Shown here one piece after another: positions 24,599 to 34,255 of a stretch of DNA of 64,000 nt; position 1 is the stretch's first letter; every line of letters begins with the position of its first letter. The position numbers were made by a program, and so were the translations under genes. Under the pieces are notes generated by a model that was not told where the DNA came from, searched no databases, and saw only the letters and a list, made by a program, of their open reading frames with translations. The stretch lies in NCBI GenBank assembly GCA_020631735.1, contig CM036201.1, positions 78,964,502 through 79,028,501 of the forward strand, in the 5' to 3' direction. The DNA comes from Saccharum officinarum (taxonomy: Eukaryota > Streptophyta > Magnoliopsida > Poales > Poaceae).

Positions 24599-24794
24599 TT
24601 GGGGTGCGCCAGGCCCGGCCAGCAGTGCAACGGCTGGTCGACGCGCGAGGGCCCCAGTGGCAAGCCACTGTGGTGGACCCTCCCCACAAAAAATAAATTT
24701 AATATCAAAGTGGGCACATAGCCCACATATCAGATATTAAACTGATAAGAACAGATACTACACTTGATCTTAGCCAAAAGGCCGAGAAAGGTAT
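24599..24794 (-). ncRNA. U2: U2 spliceosomal snRNA
   Basis: The minus strand reads a full-length U2 of about 196 nt. It starts ATACCTTTCTCGGCCTTTTG at 24794, continues through the branch-point recognition element GTAGTA (plus-strand 24757-24762), the stem region TTAATATCTGATATGTGGGC, and the Sm site ATTTTTTG (plus-strand 24687-24694) followed by GGGGAGGG. It ends with the CTGGCCGGGCCTGGCGCACC 3' stem region. U2 pairs with the intron branch site in the spliceosome. No deviation in the functional elements is visible. With a USE and TATA element at the correct side, this is probably an expressed gene rather than one of the common U2 pseudogenes. Confidence 0.96.
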
Positions 24795-24818
24795 GCTTCA
24801 GTCTGCTGCCCTGGGTCT

Positions 24819-24870
24819 CCTTATGTAGCGAGTCCGCGCCTCCGCGCTGCTTGGCTCGGCGAGGTGGGAC
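24819..24870 (-). promoter_or_regulatory. U2 snRNA promoter: USE and TATA element
   Basis: Read on the minus strand, GTCCCACCTCG (plus 24860-24870) matches the plant upstream sequence element RTCCCACATCG at 10 of 11 positions. A TATA-like CTACATAAGG lies at plus 24819-24828, about 25-34 bases before the U2 start. The elements are about 32 bp apart edge to edge. In plants a longer USE-TATA spacing goes with RNA polymerase II snRNA genes and a shorter one with polymerase III, so this fits the Pol II class expected for U2. Confidence 0.8.
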
Positions 24871-25488
24871 TAAACGGATGAACTAGTTGCGGCTCAGGCT
24901 CTGCCGAGGCCGAGCGCCCTGGCAATATATGTATTGTAATGGGCTGCGGCCCAACGCAGCTGCCATCTTTTCCTTGCTTTAGGCCCACCCGTGGAGCAGC
25001 GCGCTGGAGCCCAACAACACACTCCATACGTCTTCCTTCTCATTTTTTCCCTCATTATTATTATCCTTTTCCTTTGTCATCATGTCAATAGGTGTTTTAG
25101 ACCCATTTCGAATATCTTATTTTTTTATACTTTTAGTATTTTATTAAAAGTACCATGTTAAGTGATATGAATGAATAAAGAAAAATATGTTAGTTATATA
25201 GAAAAGTAGAAAAATGTGTACTCAGCTTTGTGCTGTTGAAGGCAAATAACACATGTTCAGCTTTGTGCCTTAGCCTGTCAAATCGGAAGCATCATCATCT
25301 GCAAAGTTACTTGAAATCATAGAGCCAAGCCAATTACCCAAGCGTCTCCCTCTTGTGTACCGTCGAAACCAAGGCCAAACTTGGCGGAGTACCCTCACCG
25401 TGTTGATATTTGGAGGATTCCTGCTTGGAAAGAATGTCAATCTCCCCTTAAATGTTTCATCAGTTCAAACTAAGACTTCATTTGTGGC
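24871..25488. other. Intergenic DNA
   Basis: GC-rich up to about 25020, then AT-rich. No gene, RNA or bounded repeat is recognised. Confidence 0.4.
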
Positions 25489-25777
25489 TGTGTTTAGTTC
25501 CTCATGGAATGCAAAATGCAAAATGCCAACTACTTTGGAATGATGAAATACAAAATGCCAAAATTTTTATGGGTGTGTTTAGTTTCATCCAAAATGCCAA
25601 ATTTTTCATGAGGTGGGTGAGAGTTTTTTGGCTTTTTTTTTTGCCTCTTGAGACCAAAATAAAAAATAGAGAATGAATACCTTTTTGTCAAAAATTTTAC
25701 ATGGTGTTTAGATCTATTTTGCAAAATGATGAGTCAAAACTCAAAATTTTTTTGGATGAAATGGGGAACTAAACACA
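25489..25777. mobile_element. TIR MITE with TGTGTTTAGTTCC ends
   Basis: The left end TGTGTTTAGTTCCTCAT is matched on the complementary strand by the right end TGTGTTTAGTTCCCCAT, giving a TIR of about 17 bp with one mismatch over a 289-bp element. The interior is made of repeated AAAATGCCAAA / ATTTTTCATG-type segments. No clean target duplication is visible, so the superfamily is undecided. It lies just upstream of the F-box pseudogene. Confidence 0.6.
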
Positions 25778-26031
25778 CTCTATATCTGTCGCGTGCTAGC
25801 ATTCCACCTCGTGTAGATTTATGTTAATTTGCTGCCTTGTCGAATTGGAATTATGCAACCTGATGCGAACATCAGCAACGGGAACAGGGTGAATTATCCA
25901 AATGTTGCTCTACCAGGCACGCACTCTCCTTGACTTTCACCCTTTTCCCAGCGTAGGCACTCCACGTTCACTCGCGGCCCAGCGCAACCGCCGCCCGCGA
26001 CGCCCGCCACCTGTTCGACGGAGCGCCGCCC

Positions 26032-28132
26032 ATGGCGAGCGGGGCGAACCACATCAGCGACCTCCCGGAGGGCGTCCTCCACCACATCCTCTCCCTCCTG
26101 CCGGCGCAGGACGCGGTACGCACGTGCGTGCTCGCCCAGAGCTGGCGCCACCACTGGCGGTCCGCGCCCGCCGTGCGCTTCTCCGGCTGCACCGGCTGGG
26201 CCGGCGGCGTCTACACGTTCGGCCCCTTCGTCGACGGCCTGCTGAACGCCCGCCGCGGGGGCGCCCCCTGGACTCCTGCGATTTCGACCTCGATGTCGAT
26301 CTAAATCTGGGCCCGTATGACGTCCCTAGAATGGAGCGGCGCGTCAACAGCTGGATCCACCGTGCGCTGCGGCGCTAGGTCCGGGAGCTCCGGTTCCAAG
26401 CGTCCATCAAGCCTCGGCTTCCCTTCGTGCTGGAGGACCGGCCCCTCGCCTCCGACCACCTCACGAGGCTGGAGCTTGTGAGTGTCCAGGGCAACGCTGG
26501 CGTTCTTGATTTCTCGTGCTGCCCGGCGCTGGAGGATCTCAAGATGGAGGATTGCGATGTTCGGTCGGTGGAAATGCATTCCCCGTCCTTGAAACATCTG
26601 AGGATCATATACTGCCTCTTTTATTCCAACTACCGCACTGGGATGTCTTTCCGGAGCCTCATTTCATTTGATTTCATTACCAATGTCGGAAGGGTTCCAA
26701 TGCTTGAAAGTATGCCATCTTTAGAAATTGCAAAAGTTCGATTCAATCACTTCTATAATGATCGATGTGACAATGGTCGCTTGGATGATTGTGGAGATGC
26801 TGCCTATGATGGTTGTTATTACTATTACGGTCCTGATGATTACAACTGCGTGTTTCTCGAAGGCTTGACAGAAGCTACAGACTTGGAATTGTCAGCTTAT
26901 CCTGATCTGGTATGCTCACAGCTGCCTTCCTGGTATTCAGTTTTGGAATTGTGTTGACATACATAGCTCAATAGCTGTATTTCAGCTGTTCCTTTCAGAT
27001 CATATTTCAATGAACATCCCCTGTAGTTTGTTGACCATGTCAATCTGTCATGCTATATCAGTTTACTGGAACTGTTTTGTTGTTCTGCAATTACTGATAT
27101 TGTTTAACTAAAAATGAGATGCCTTGTAATTGATATGTCATGTTAGTTTCAGAATAGCTAATGCAGCAAACATAGCGATGTTTTATAGAGTAGATTAGCA
27201 ATTTAGCACCTCTATAAAAGATATGAAGTCTAGACCTTTTTCATCTGCATGTTAACTCAGGCTTGTATTTTAGTTTTCCTTTTGCAGCGTTTTCATTATT
27301 TGACTTTATGCCCTTGCACTTTTCCTAGTATGTTTTCAACAGGGATTTGGAGTGGTGCCCTGCATTTAGCAAGTTAAAGACTTTGGTTCTTGGCAAATGG
27401 TTTGTGTCTGCTGACTTCAGTGGACTAATTTGATTCCTCCATCACGCACCTCTTCTGGAGAAACTTACTCTGAAGCCTTCAAAGGTTCTTTTATGTTCTT
27501 TACACGTGTCTAGTCTTTATTTTGGTTTTGTTTATTTGTTGAGTAAAGTATCATTCGCTCAACTCCGCCTATGGTGGGGCGCCTATGGTTTTCTAGCATA
27601 GCAGGTCCCAAGCCCTGGTAAAGGAGGAGGGTTGTGTTAGGCTTGGCGAGCCAATGTAAAAACTTAGCTACTCATATGGAGATGAAACCCAAACTCATGT
27701 TGGGTTTCAACTCTAGCCTACCCCAACTTGCTTGGGACTAAAAGGCTTTGTTGTTGTTGTTGTTAAAGTATTCATTCGCTCCAGGTACGTAACAATTTAA
27801 TGAAGATGCAGGGAAGTTACAAGCCATTGGAACAACCAATTGCAGCTAGCCATCTTCAGGTTGTTGAAATCATATGTAAAGATGCTGATGAGATAGTACT
27901 TCAAATTTTGAAGGTTTTGAATGCCAATGGCATACCACTAGAGAAAATCAGAATCCAATGTTCAGACGGTAAGTTAACTATGAACTGTCGTGATACTTTC
28001 TGCAGTTGCCAATTTATAAAACCAAGTATTACCAATAACCAAACTGGGGCTCCTGTGAATGTTCTCCTGCTTCTACTTATGCAAGCATTCATGTTGGCAA
28101 GTTTCGTCTCATATGTAGCCCATTTTGATTGA
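26032..28132 (+). pseudogene. Broken F-box/FBD-type gene
   Basis: The ATG at 26032 opens a clear F-box (ISDLPEGVLHHILSLLPAQD, then AVRTCVLAQSWRHHW) as found in the large plant F-box/LRR/FBD family of SCF ubiquitin-ligase adaptors. Then three lesions appear. The frame shifts by one base in the C run at 26264-26268. A TAG lies at 26376-26378 in the restored frame, in a context expected to read RQVREL. A TGA lies at 27431-27433 in the next exon. Homology nevertheless continues: leucine-rich segments (LTRLELVSVQGNAGVLDFSC), exon 2 at 27329-27484 (VFNRDLEWCPAFSKLKTLVL, then HHAPLLEKLTL) and exon 3 from 27785 (SHLQVVEIICKDADEIVLQI, then IPLEKIRIQC). The donor after 26909 and all later phases still agree, so decay looks recent. 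The TSS and final exon are not certain. Confidence 0.85.
27561..27763 (+). mobile_element. Short non-LTR retroposon ending in (TTG)n
   Basis: The insertion of about 203 bp lies in an intron of the F-box pseudogene. It is flanked by a 17/18-bp target duplication (TAAAGTATCATTCGCTC at 27544-27560; TAAAGTATTCATTCGCTC at 27764-27781, one extra T). It ends with CTTGGGACTAAAAGGC and five TTG-type units. SINE families with TTG-repeat tails are known in plants. I do not assign a family name. No coding capacity. Confidence 0.65.
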
Positions 28133-29571
28133 ACATTGAAGTCGTTGCCATCAGACCCTGCTCACACAAATAAATATGTGAATATCTGATTGAACAGTGA
28201 AGCCATGCTTCTCCTCGAGAATCTTGAATATGCTTCTCTTTGTGTCTCTTGAATTTGCTTTTCTATCCTGCCCTTTTACTTGCACCTTGCATGTGTGCCT
28301 ATGTGTAGTTTTAGTTCTTATACAGAACCCATTGATCCTTATATTAGTTGAGATGATCTTATTTGTCAACGTACATATCAAATAAGTAATTTTTAAAAAA
28401 AAATCATTCTATGGTATTTTGATGAGGTTGCAGGCTAGTCCAAGGGTGGCTCTTATTATTGTAGACAACTTCCATACTTCATGAATTACTTCTCATATCA
28501 TTTTTTTCAAGCAGTTAACAACAACATTTCCTAGTAGAGTTAATTGAGCTTTTGTTTCCCCTTTTATTTTACAGGTTATAATTTTGTGTGTACTGATATA
28601 AACACCAGTTAGAAGTGAGAAGTACTAGGCTGCTGATGGCCCTAGTAGATCATCTAAAGGTAAATGGAATATTTGGTAGCTGCCTTTTTTCCATAGCTTA
28701 TAGGGACATCATGTTCTGTTACTCCAGTTTAGTTTACCTTGTGCTTAAACCTAGTTCCATCACATTTTGATGAGCGGCTTTGCAAGAACTTATCCTGTTG
28801 AAGTTGCATTGTTGATCTTAATAACCTTTCTATATATCATTCACTTTTGGATACATCACTTTGATGTACCGCTAAATGAAACGGATACCGTCGAGTGTTT
28901 TACCATTATGTCCTTTCACCTGGTACCTCCCTTACTTCCTCTCTTGGGCATTGACATTGGTCTGCAGCAGCCGGATGCAATGGTGTACAATGGTGGGATC
29001 GTGTCAACTTCCGCCCGCAGTTGTCTTAAAGCCACCGATCAGATAGACTTCTCTGCTGCTCTGCTTCAACTGGTGACAACCTCTCCTCCACCTTCACTGC
29101 CCAGAAAAGGAGAGAGGCTGTGGCTGAAGAGTTTGGAAATTGATTCTGTGCCATGATGATGCATGTCATTTAGGAGGTATCTCTACAAGGTAGAGAATAC
29201 TAGTTTCCGTTGTGTTTCTACACGGGAGTGCCTAGTTAGTAGAAACCTCCTACCTAGTTGTTTATTATGCACTCATCAGTCAACAATTTGGGATATGTAG
29301 GCCTATATGTAATGTAAGTTGATTCCTGTAAGATGTTGCCTGATCCGTGCTTTATATGTGAATCGATGTCAGTTAGTTAGTGCAAGATTTGAACATGCAT
29401 CGGAGCAAGCAGTGTCTTGTAAAAGCGTCTGATATGAATATGTTCAGCAGCCATTCCTGAAGACGAGCACTTGCAGACCAGTTTTGCTGGCCTGCTCCAG
29501 ACTCTTCTTGAGTACTCCGTACGTGCAATCAAATCCAAATGTCCCCCTATACCAGGCTAGTAGGGGGTGTT
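28133..29571. other. Probable 3' part and UTR of the F-box locus, then intergenic DNA
   Basis: A 129-codon open frame at 28767-29156 encodes nothing I recognise. It begins hydrophobic and ends Ser/Pro-rich, and may include decayed terminal-exon sequence. 29157-29400 looks like a 3'UTR. No other feature is supported. Confidence 0.3.
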
Positions 29572-29802
29572 TAGATGCAAAAAAATTTTTTTTGCTACTA
29601 TAGCACTTTCGTTTATATTTGGCAATTAGTGTCCAATCATGGACTAATCAGGTTTAAAAGATTTATCTCGTGATTTACAACCAAACTGTGTAATTAGTTA
29701 TTACTTTTACCTACGTTAAATGCTCCATGCATGTGTCTAGAGATTGATGTGATGGAGAGAAAATGTAAAAATTTAGAATTTAGAGGGGAAGTAAACAAGG
29801 CC
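29572..29802 (+). mobile_element. High-copy grass MITE, copy 1
   Basis: The segment starts GGTGTTTAGATGC and ends GGAAGTAAACAAGGCC. It carries internal hallmarks CCAATCATGGACTAATCAGG, TAATTAGTTATTA and TTAAATGCTCCATGCATG that recur in three other places in the window (29840-30066, 45568-45880, 49717-49956). Target duplications are unclear here. It is non-coding. Confidence 0.6.
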
Positions 29803-29839
29803 AGGACGAGAGAAAGGCAAGCATCTGAACTCTGAATCT

Positions 29840-30066
29840 GAGGTCTTGTCACATCGAATGTTTAGAAGATTTTTCATCGCATCGAATCTTTATATGTATG
29901 CATGAGACATTAAATATAGGTAAAAAAATAATTACATAGTTTTGTTATAAATTACGAGACGAATCTTTTGAATCTAATTAGCTCATGATTAGACATCAAT
30001 GACTAAATACGAACAAAAGTGTTACTGTGCTTCTTAAAAAAATTAGAGGTCCACCTAAACGCAGCC
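29840..30066 (-). mobile_element. High-copy grass MITE, copy 2 (inverted)
   Basis: This has the same family hallmarks in reverse orientation (GAGACGAATCTTTTGAATCTAATTAG; in the other copies GAGACGAATC / GATTCGTCTC). It ends CACCTAAACGCAGCC. Together with copy 1 it forms an inverted pair upstream of the TTM3-like gene, so transcripts through both could fold. Confidence 0.55.
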
Positions 30067-30523
30067 TAAGTGGGGGAAAAACGTTCGGATCGGTGGCTTC
30101 ATGTTGCTTTGGACGATCGAGAAGGCAAACATGAAGCGCTCCGCAAATCCAAATGTTCCCCTGGCAGGCTAGTAGGACGAGGGAAGCCCTTCGTCTCATC
30201 TCATTCTCCTCTCATCTCATCCGCCAATGCTGCGCCGCAACCCAACCCGCATCGAGCTCTGCTCCACCGACCGCGACGAGCTCGAAGAGCACCTCCGCGT
30301 CGCCACGGGGAGCACCCCAGCACCCACCACCACCCCGAACGACCCAGCCGGCTACACCACCCCGTCTCCAGTCCCAGGCCCGTAGACCTCCTCCCTCCTC
30401 CACCTCCTCCACCCGCCGCCGGGCGCCGCGCCCTCCAAGGCCCAATGCATCGGCATCGGCCTCTCCACCTCCACCCCTCCCCAGACCCCGCCCCCGCCCT
30501 CGCGACCACCCCATCCTACCGCC

Positions 30524-31174
30524 ATGGAGGTTGAGACCAAGCTCCGCCTCCCCGATGCCGCGGCGCACCGCCGCCTTTCCGCGCACCTCGCGCCCCACCT
30601 CCGCCGCACCCATGCGCAGCGGAACCTCTTCTTCGACGCCGCCGCGTGCACGCTCGCTGCCGCCACCACCGCGCTCCGCGTCCGCCTCTACGACGACGAC
30701 CGCGGCGTCCCCGCGCGCGCCGTGCTCGCGCTCAAGCGCCGCCCCCAGATCGACACCGGAGTCAGCCGCGTCGAGGAGGTCGAGGAGCCACTCGACCCCG
30801 CGCTCGCGCTTGCCTGCGCAGACGACCCCGTGCGGCTCGGTCGGCTCGACTCCCCGATCGTCCGCCTTGTCACCGACGAGTACGGCGTCGGTGGGGACGC
30901 CGCGCCCTTCATATGCCTCGGCGGCTTCAGGAACACGCGCGCTGTCTACGAGCTCGAGGACGAAGACGGGGACGGCAGTGGCGGCGGCCTCGTGCTGGAG
31001 CTCGACGAGACGCGGTTTGACTTCGGAACCAGCTACGAGCTCGAGTGCGAGACGGCGGAGCCTGACCGGGTCAAGGAGGTGCTGGAGCACCTGCTCACCG
31101 TCGCCGGCGTGCCCTACGAGTACTCCCGGACCAACAAGTTCGCCTGCTTCATGGCAGGGAAGCTGCTTCCGTGA
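30524..31174 (+). CDS. TTM3: CYTH-domain triphosphate tunnel metalloenzyme (TTM3-like)
   Basis: A single uninterrupted exon encodes 216 residues, close to the length of plant TTM3 proteins. The start ATG lies in an ideal plant context (CCGCCATGGA). Residues 2-6 are EVETK, the ExExK signature of the CYTH fold, which binds triphosphate through basic tunnel residues and uses divalent metal. Other expected tunnel features are visible: R52/R54 (LRVRLY), K71-R72 (LALKRR), R136/R139 (FRNTRA), E159/D161 (LELDETRFDFG), E172/E174 (YELECET) and K205 near the end (SRTNKFACFM). Family members hydrolyse inorganic tripolyphosphate. In some plants the gene shares a transcript with a CDC26 reading frame. I see only short GC-rich upstream frames here and cannot claim a CDC26 frame. 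No lesion is visible. Confidence 0.93.
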   Translation: MEVETKLRLPDAAAHRRLSAHLAPHLRRTHAQRNLFFDAAACTLAAATTALRVRLYDDDRGVPARAVLALKRRPQIDTGVSRVEEVEEPLDPALALACADDPVRLGRLDSPIVRLVTDEYGVGGDAAPFICLGGFRNTRAVYELEDEDGDGSGGGLVLELDETRFDFGTSYELECETAEPDRVKEVLEHLLTVAGVPYEYSRTNKFACFMAGKLLP

Positions 31175-32998
31175 CTAGGCATGCCTTGTGCTCGGTATTC
31201 CCTTCGCTCGGCTCCATTAAGCTGCATTGAACAACTTGAATGTTAGCAACTCTTTGATTAATGGCGAAATAAGTGTGGCTTCTCATATTTGGTGTATGCT
31301 TTGGTTTTCTGGCAACTGAACTTAATCCTGAGCCTCATCTAGTGTAGTGTACTAACTTGTCATTTGAGTACAAGAGTAGCTGTTAGGCCATGCCACCACC
31401 TCTGTACCTCTGTAGCTCATAATTGTTACCTTGTGAGGGTCAATTTACATAGAGTAGCTTTATAAGCAACACTATGTTGATCTGAGACAGATAATTATGG
31501 ACCGAGACAGTTGTAGTGCAGTATAAATGTTGAGGCTACAACCGCAAGCAAGCAAAGTTTGTTAATACACATCTCCTGTTCTTCAGGTTTCAGTCTGATG
31601 GCATGTTGGAGATGCTGACATTAGGAATTTAGGGTTCATGGGTTACCAAGGGAAAATGGATACAATAAACAATATATTGCATAATTGGATTTCAATTTTC
31701 AAACATCGATGGCACATAAAATCTACATGTGAATCCATTTTCAAGAAAGTGAACATCTGCTAACAGTTCAGCAATAGTTTGGAAACTAAAAATCAAGGGG
31801 CACAGCCCTGCTCGCCATCTTTGTGTTGGCTAGTGGTGATTTTGTGTGGGGCTGAAGCACTTTAGCATTTGATGAAGAAACAATGTATAAATTTTGTTGT
31901 GTGTTGAATGGACTGCTGACTGCTCAGACCATCTGAAAGAAATAGGGGCATGCTTTTGATGAGTGAGTAGTGGTACCCTGATAATTTAAGTCTTTTCTTT
32001 TGTCAAGTCAACAGAAACAAGGTAGGAGCGTAAGCTTAAATATGTTTCATCAAATATTCTTCAAGAAAGATTATGTTTTTCAGCATGAGAAACATGTTTA
32101 AGCGAACATGAGGCAGTGCTGATCAATTGGTATGTGCCTAATTTAAGATCTCTACCTCAAAAATAACTTTAAAATATCATGGTAAGCAAGTTTTACCTTG
32201 GGTCTCTGTGTTCAGTTCCCTTCTGGATAATAACATCACACAAAGATTATCAAGAAGCATGGTATACCTTTTGCTGTTCTGTTTTGTTCCCTTCTGATAT
32301 GTTCTGTTCTGTTCCCTTGTGAATAATAAAGTGAGCTATGTTGCTTTTGATAACACCATTTTTTTAAATTTTGGGCAAAAACTATGCCTTCCAATTGCCC
32401 ATATCACGATTATATAGAGTTTTGTGGTAACTGTTCAGATAATGCATTGTGGATAATGGATTATATATAGTTCTATGGTAACTGAAGGAGTGTTCAGATA
32501 ATGCATTGTGGATAATGGATTGTGGCTGAAAAATGAAACCTGGAGTATTTGTACTAACTGGCTATTGATTCTGTGGTAACTAAGGGAGCATATTCAGATA
32601 TTGCATTGTGGACAATGTCCCGTGGTTGAAAAATGCAGCCTACTCTTAGGCTTTGCCAATAAACCTGCATGCATGGCCCAATGCCAAAGGTGTGACGAAC
32701 GCATCGACCTTTCATCTCTGTGAACAAGCAGACATTGATACTGAAAAAGATGTCAAGATCTCCATCTAAATGGAACGGTGTGGGATCTTATTCCAAAGGT
32801 CATTGGTACTATGTATATGAGCATCAGCGTGAAGCATTTGAGTTTATTTGGACAATTTAGTTGGTGATCGGCTAAGAAAAGTTATGGAGTTCGAGCAAAA
32901 CATGATGTTGTTGGCGGATGTGTGATCTGTCATGCACCAGGAATAGGAAAGACACGATTAGCTATTGTATATTTATCCATACAAACTCACAAAGTTGT
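31175..32998. other. 3' flank of the TTM3-like gene and intergenic DNA
   Basis: A short tandem repeat of a GTTCAGATAATGCATTGTGG block occurs at 32433, 32492 and, degenerate, about 32592. The rest is AT-rich without genes, RNAs or recognisable transposon ends. Confidence 0.4.
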
Positions 32999-33006
32999 AA
33001 TTGTAC

Positions 33007-33699
33007 CATGGTTTTTAAGGCGTCGCCTAGTCATCGCCTAGGCGTCGAGGTGCTCGCAGGGAGTAAGTCGTCCCTGACGCCTAGCCAAAAGAAGAGGAAA
33101 TCAATTGGGAGAGACCATGCAGCTACCTCCTCGCTCATCCCCACCAGATCCGGCGCCGCATGGGTCATCTGCGGCGGATCTGAGGGAGCAGCAGCAAGAG
33201 GTAGGGAAGGAGCGGAGAGCAGGCCGAGTGCACACAGCCAAGAACAGTGCAAGGGAGGGCGGGCGACGCTGTACCTGCGTGAGCCATGAGGGAGGAGATG
33301 CGGCAGAGCTGCACCTGCGTGAAGGAGGGAGATGCGGCGGCGCTGCATCTGCGTGTGTGAAGCAGGGAGGAGAAGCGACAGCGCTGCGCCAGAGAGGAGG
33401 AGCGATGTGTGCGGTGGCACTGCTCTGCGTCCGTGAGATGAGAGATGAGCTGAGAAGGGATAAGGACACACTAGTGGGCTGCCTATTGGGCTGGGCCAAC
33501 CATTCTCTTTACATTTGCCCTTTTCTGGTTTTTCTTTTTTTTCCTTTTTCCCTTTTTCTTGCCTAGTCCCTGCTGCTATTTTCCTATTTCTTAGAATGAT
33601 AAGGCGTCGCCTTGCCTCGCCTTATGGTCGCCTAGGCATCGCCTAGTCGACTCGAATGAGTGGCTCGCCACGTCTCGCCTTGTCGCCTTAAAAACCATG
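33007..33699. mobile_element. TIR element with AAGGCG-rich ends and GC-rich cargo
   Basis: The ends CATGGTTTTTAAGGCG and CGCCTTAAAAACCATG are exact complements. They are flanked by AATTGTAC (32999-33006) and AATTGCAC (33700-33707), an 8-bp duplication with one mismatch. Subterminal regions repeat GCCTAGGCGTCG-like motifs. The centre (about 33105-33500) is GC-rich with open frames on both strands but no recognisable transposase, which suggests a non-autonomous element (hAT-like by duplication length) perhaps carrying captured host sequence. Confidence 0.65.
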
Positions 33700-33707
33700 A
33701 ATTGCAC

Positions 33708-34255
33708 TATTGCAGTATATCATATACTCGCTACTCCTAGTTTTATTCCCTAAATAGAAGTGGTTATCTCTAGGTGTGATAGTCAAGCAATGCTATCGTT
33801 TTTCTTACACGTTTTGTTGTAAAATTCTGCAGTGGCAAGATCGATCTATGCACATAAGGAAGCCTAAAGTGGAGGGTTAGTTTACATCACCATCTCTAAT
33901 TTTAAAAACATTCTGCACTACCTGTAGAATCATGATGCTACTCACTGCACTAGCATACTCACTAAGCTAGCAAAGCTCAGTGAGAAAGAAAAATGTTCAA
34001 GGCTATCTGAGAATCATGGTGGCTATTAAAGGCTTTAGGCCCGTCAATCTATATCAAATTATACATTGAGGGTCATGTGCTTGCATTGTTTAGTTATCAA
34101 CAATTCCTTAAGCAAATTTGGTAGCAGTATCGAAACAAAATAGTCTGACAAATTTGGTAGCAGTACCGAAACAAAAACAGACCAGCCACTCAAAACCACC
34201 TTGAATCAAAGTTTAATTTTATTATCAGTGATAATTCAAATTCAAAGTTTAACTT
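33708..34255. other. Intergenic DNA
   Basis: A duplication GACAAATTTGGTAGCAGTA occurs near 34117 and 34147 with spacing of about 30-35 bp. Nothing else is seen. Confidence 0.35.

Noticed and set aside
28767..29156. 129-codon frame as a membrane protein
   Set aside because: The hydrophobic start reads through AT-rich intron-like sequence; more likely F-box 3' remnant or chance.
30212..31090. 292-codon minus-strand frame over the TTM3-like gene
   Set aside because: Antisense shadow with low-complexity Gly/Arg/Val composition and no domain.
30153..31178. 341-codon plus-strand frame overlapping the TTM3-like gene
   Set aside because: It is Arg/Pro/Ser/Ala-rich and out of frame with the clear CYTH protein; typical shadow in GC-rich grass coding DNA.
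33031..33566. Overlapping frames of 120-150 codons on both strands
   Set aside because: They lie in the interior of a TIR element with mixed Ser/Arg/Pro composition; no family pattern.
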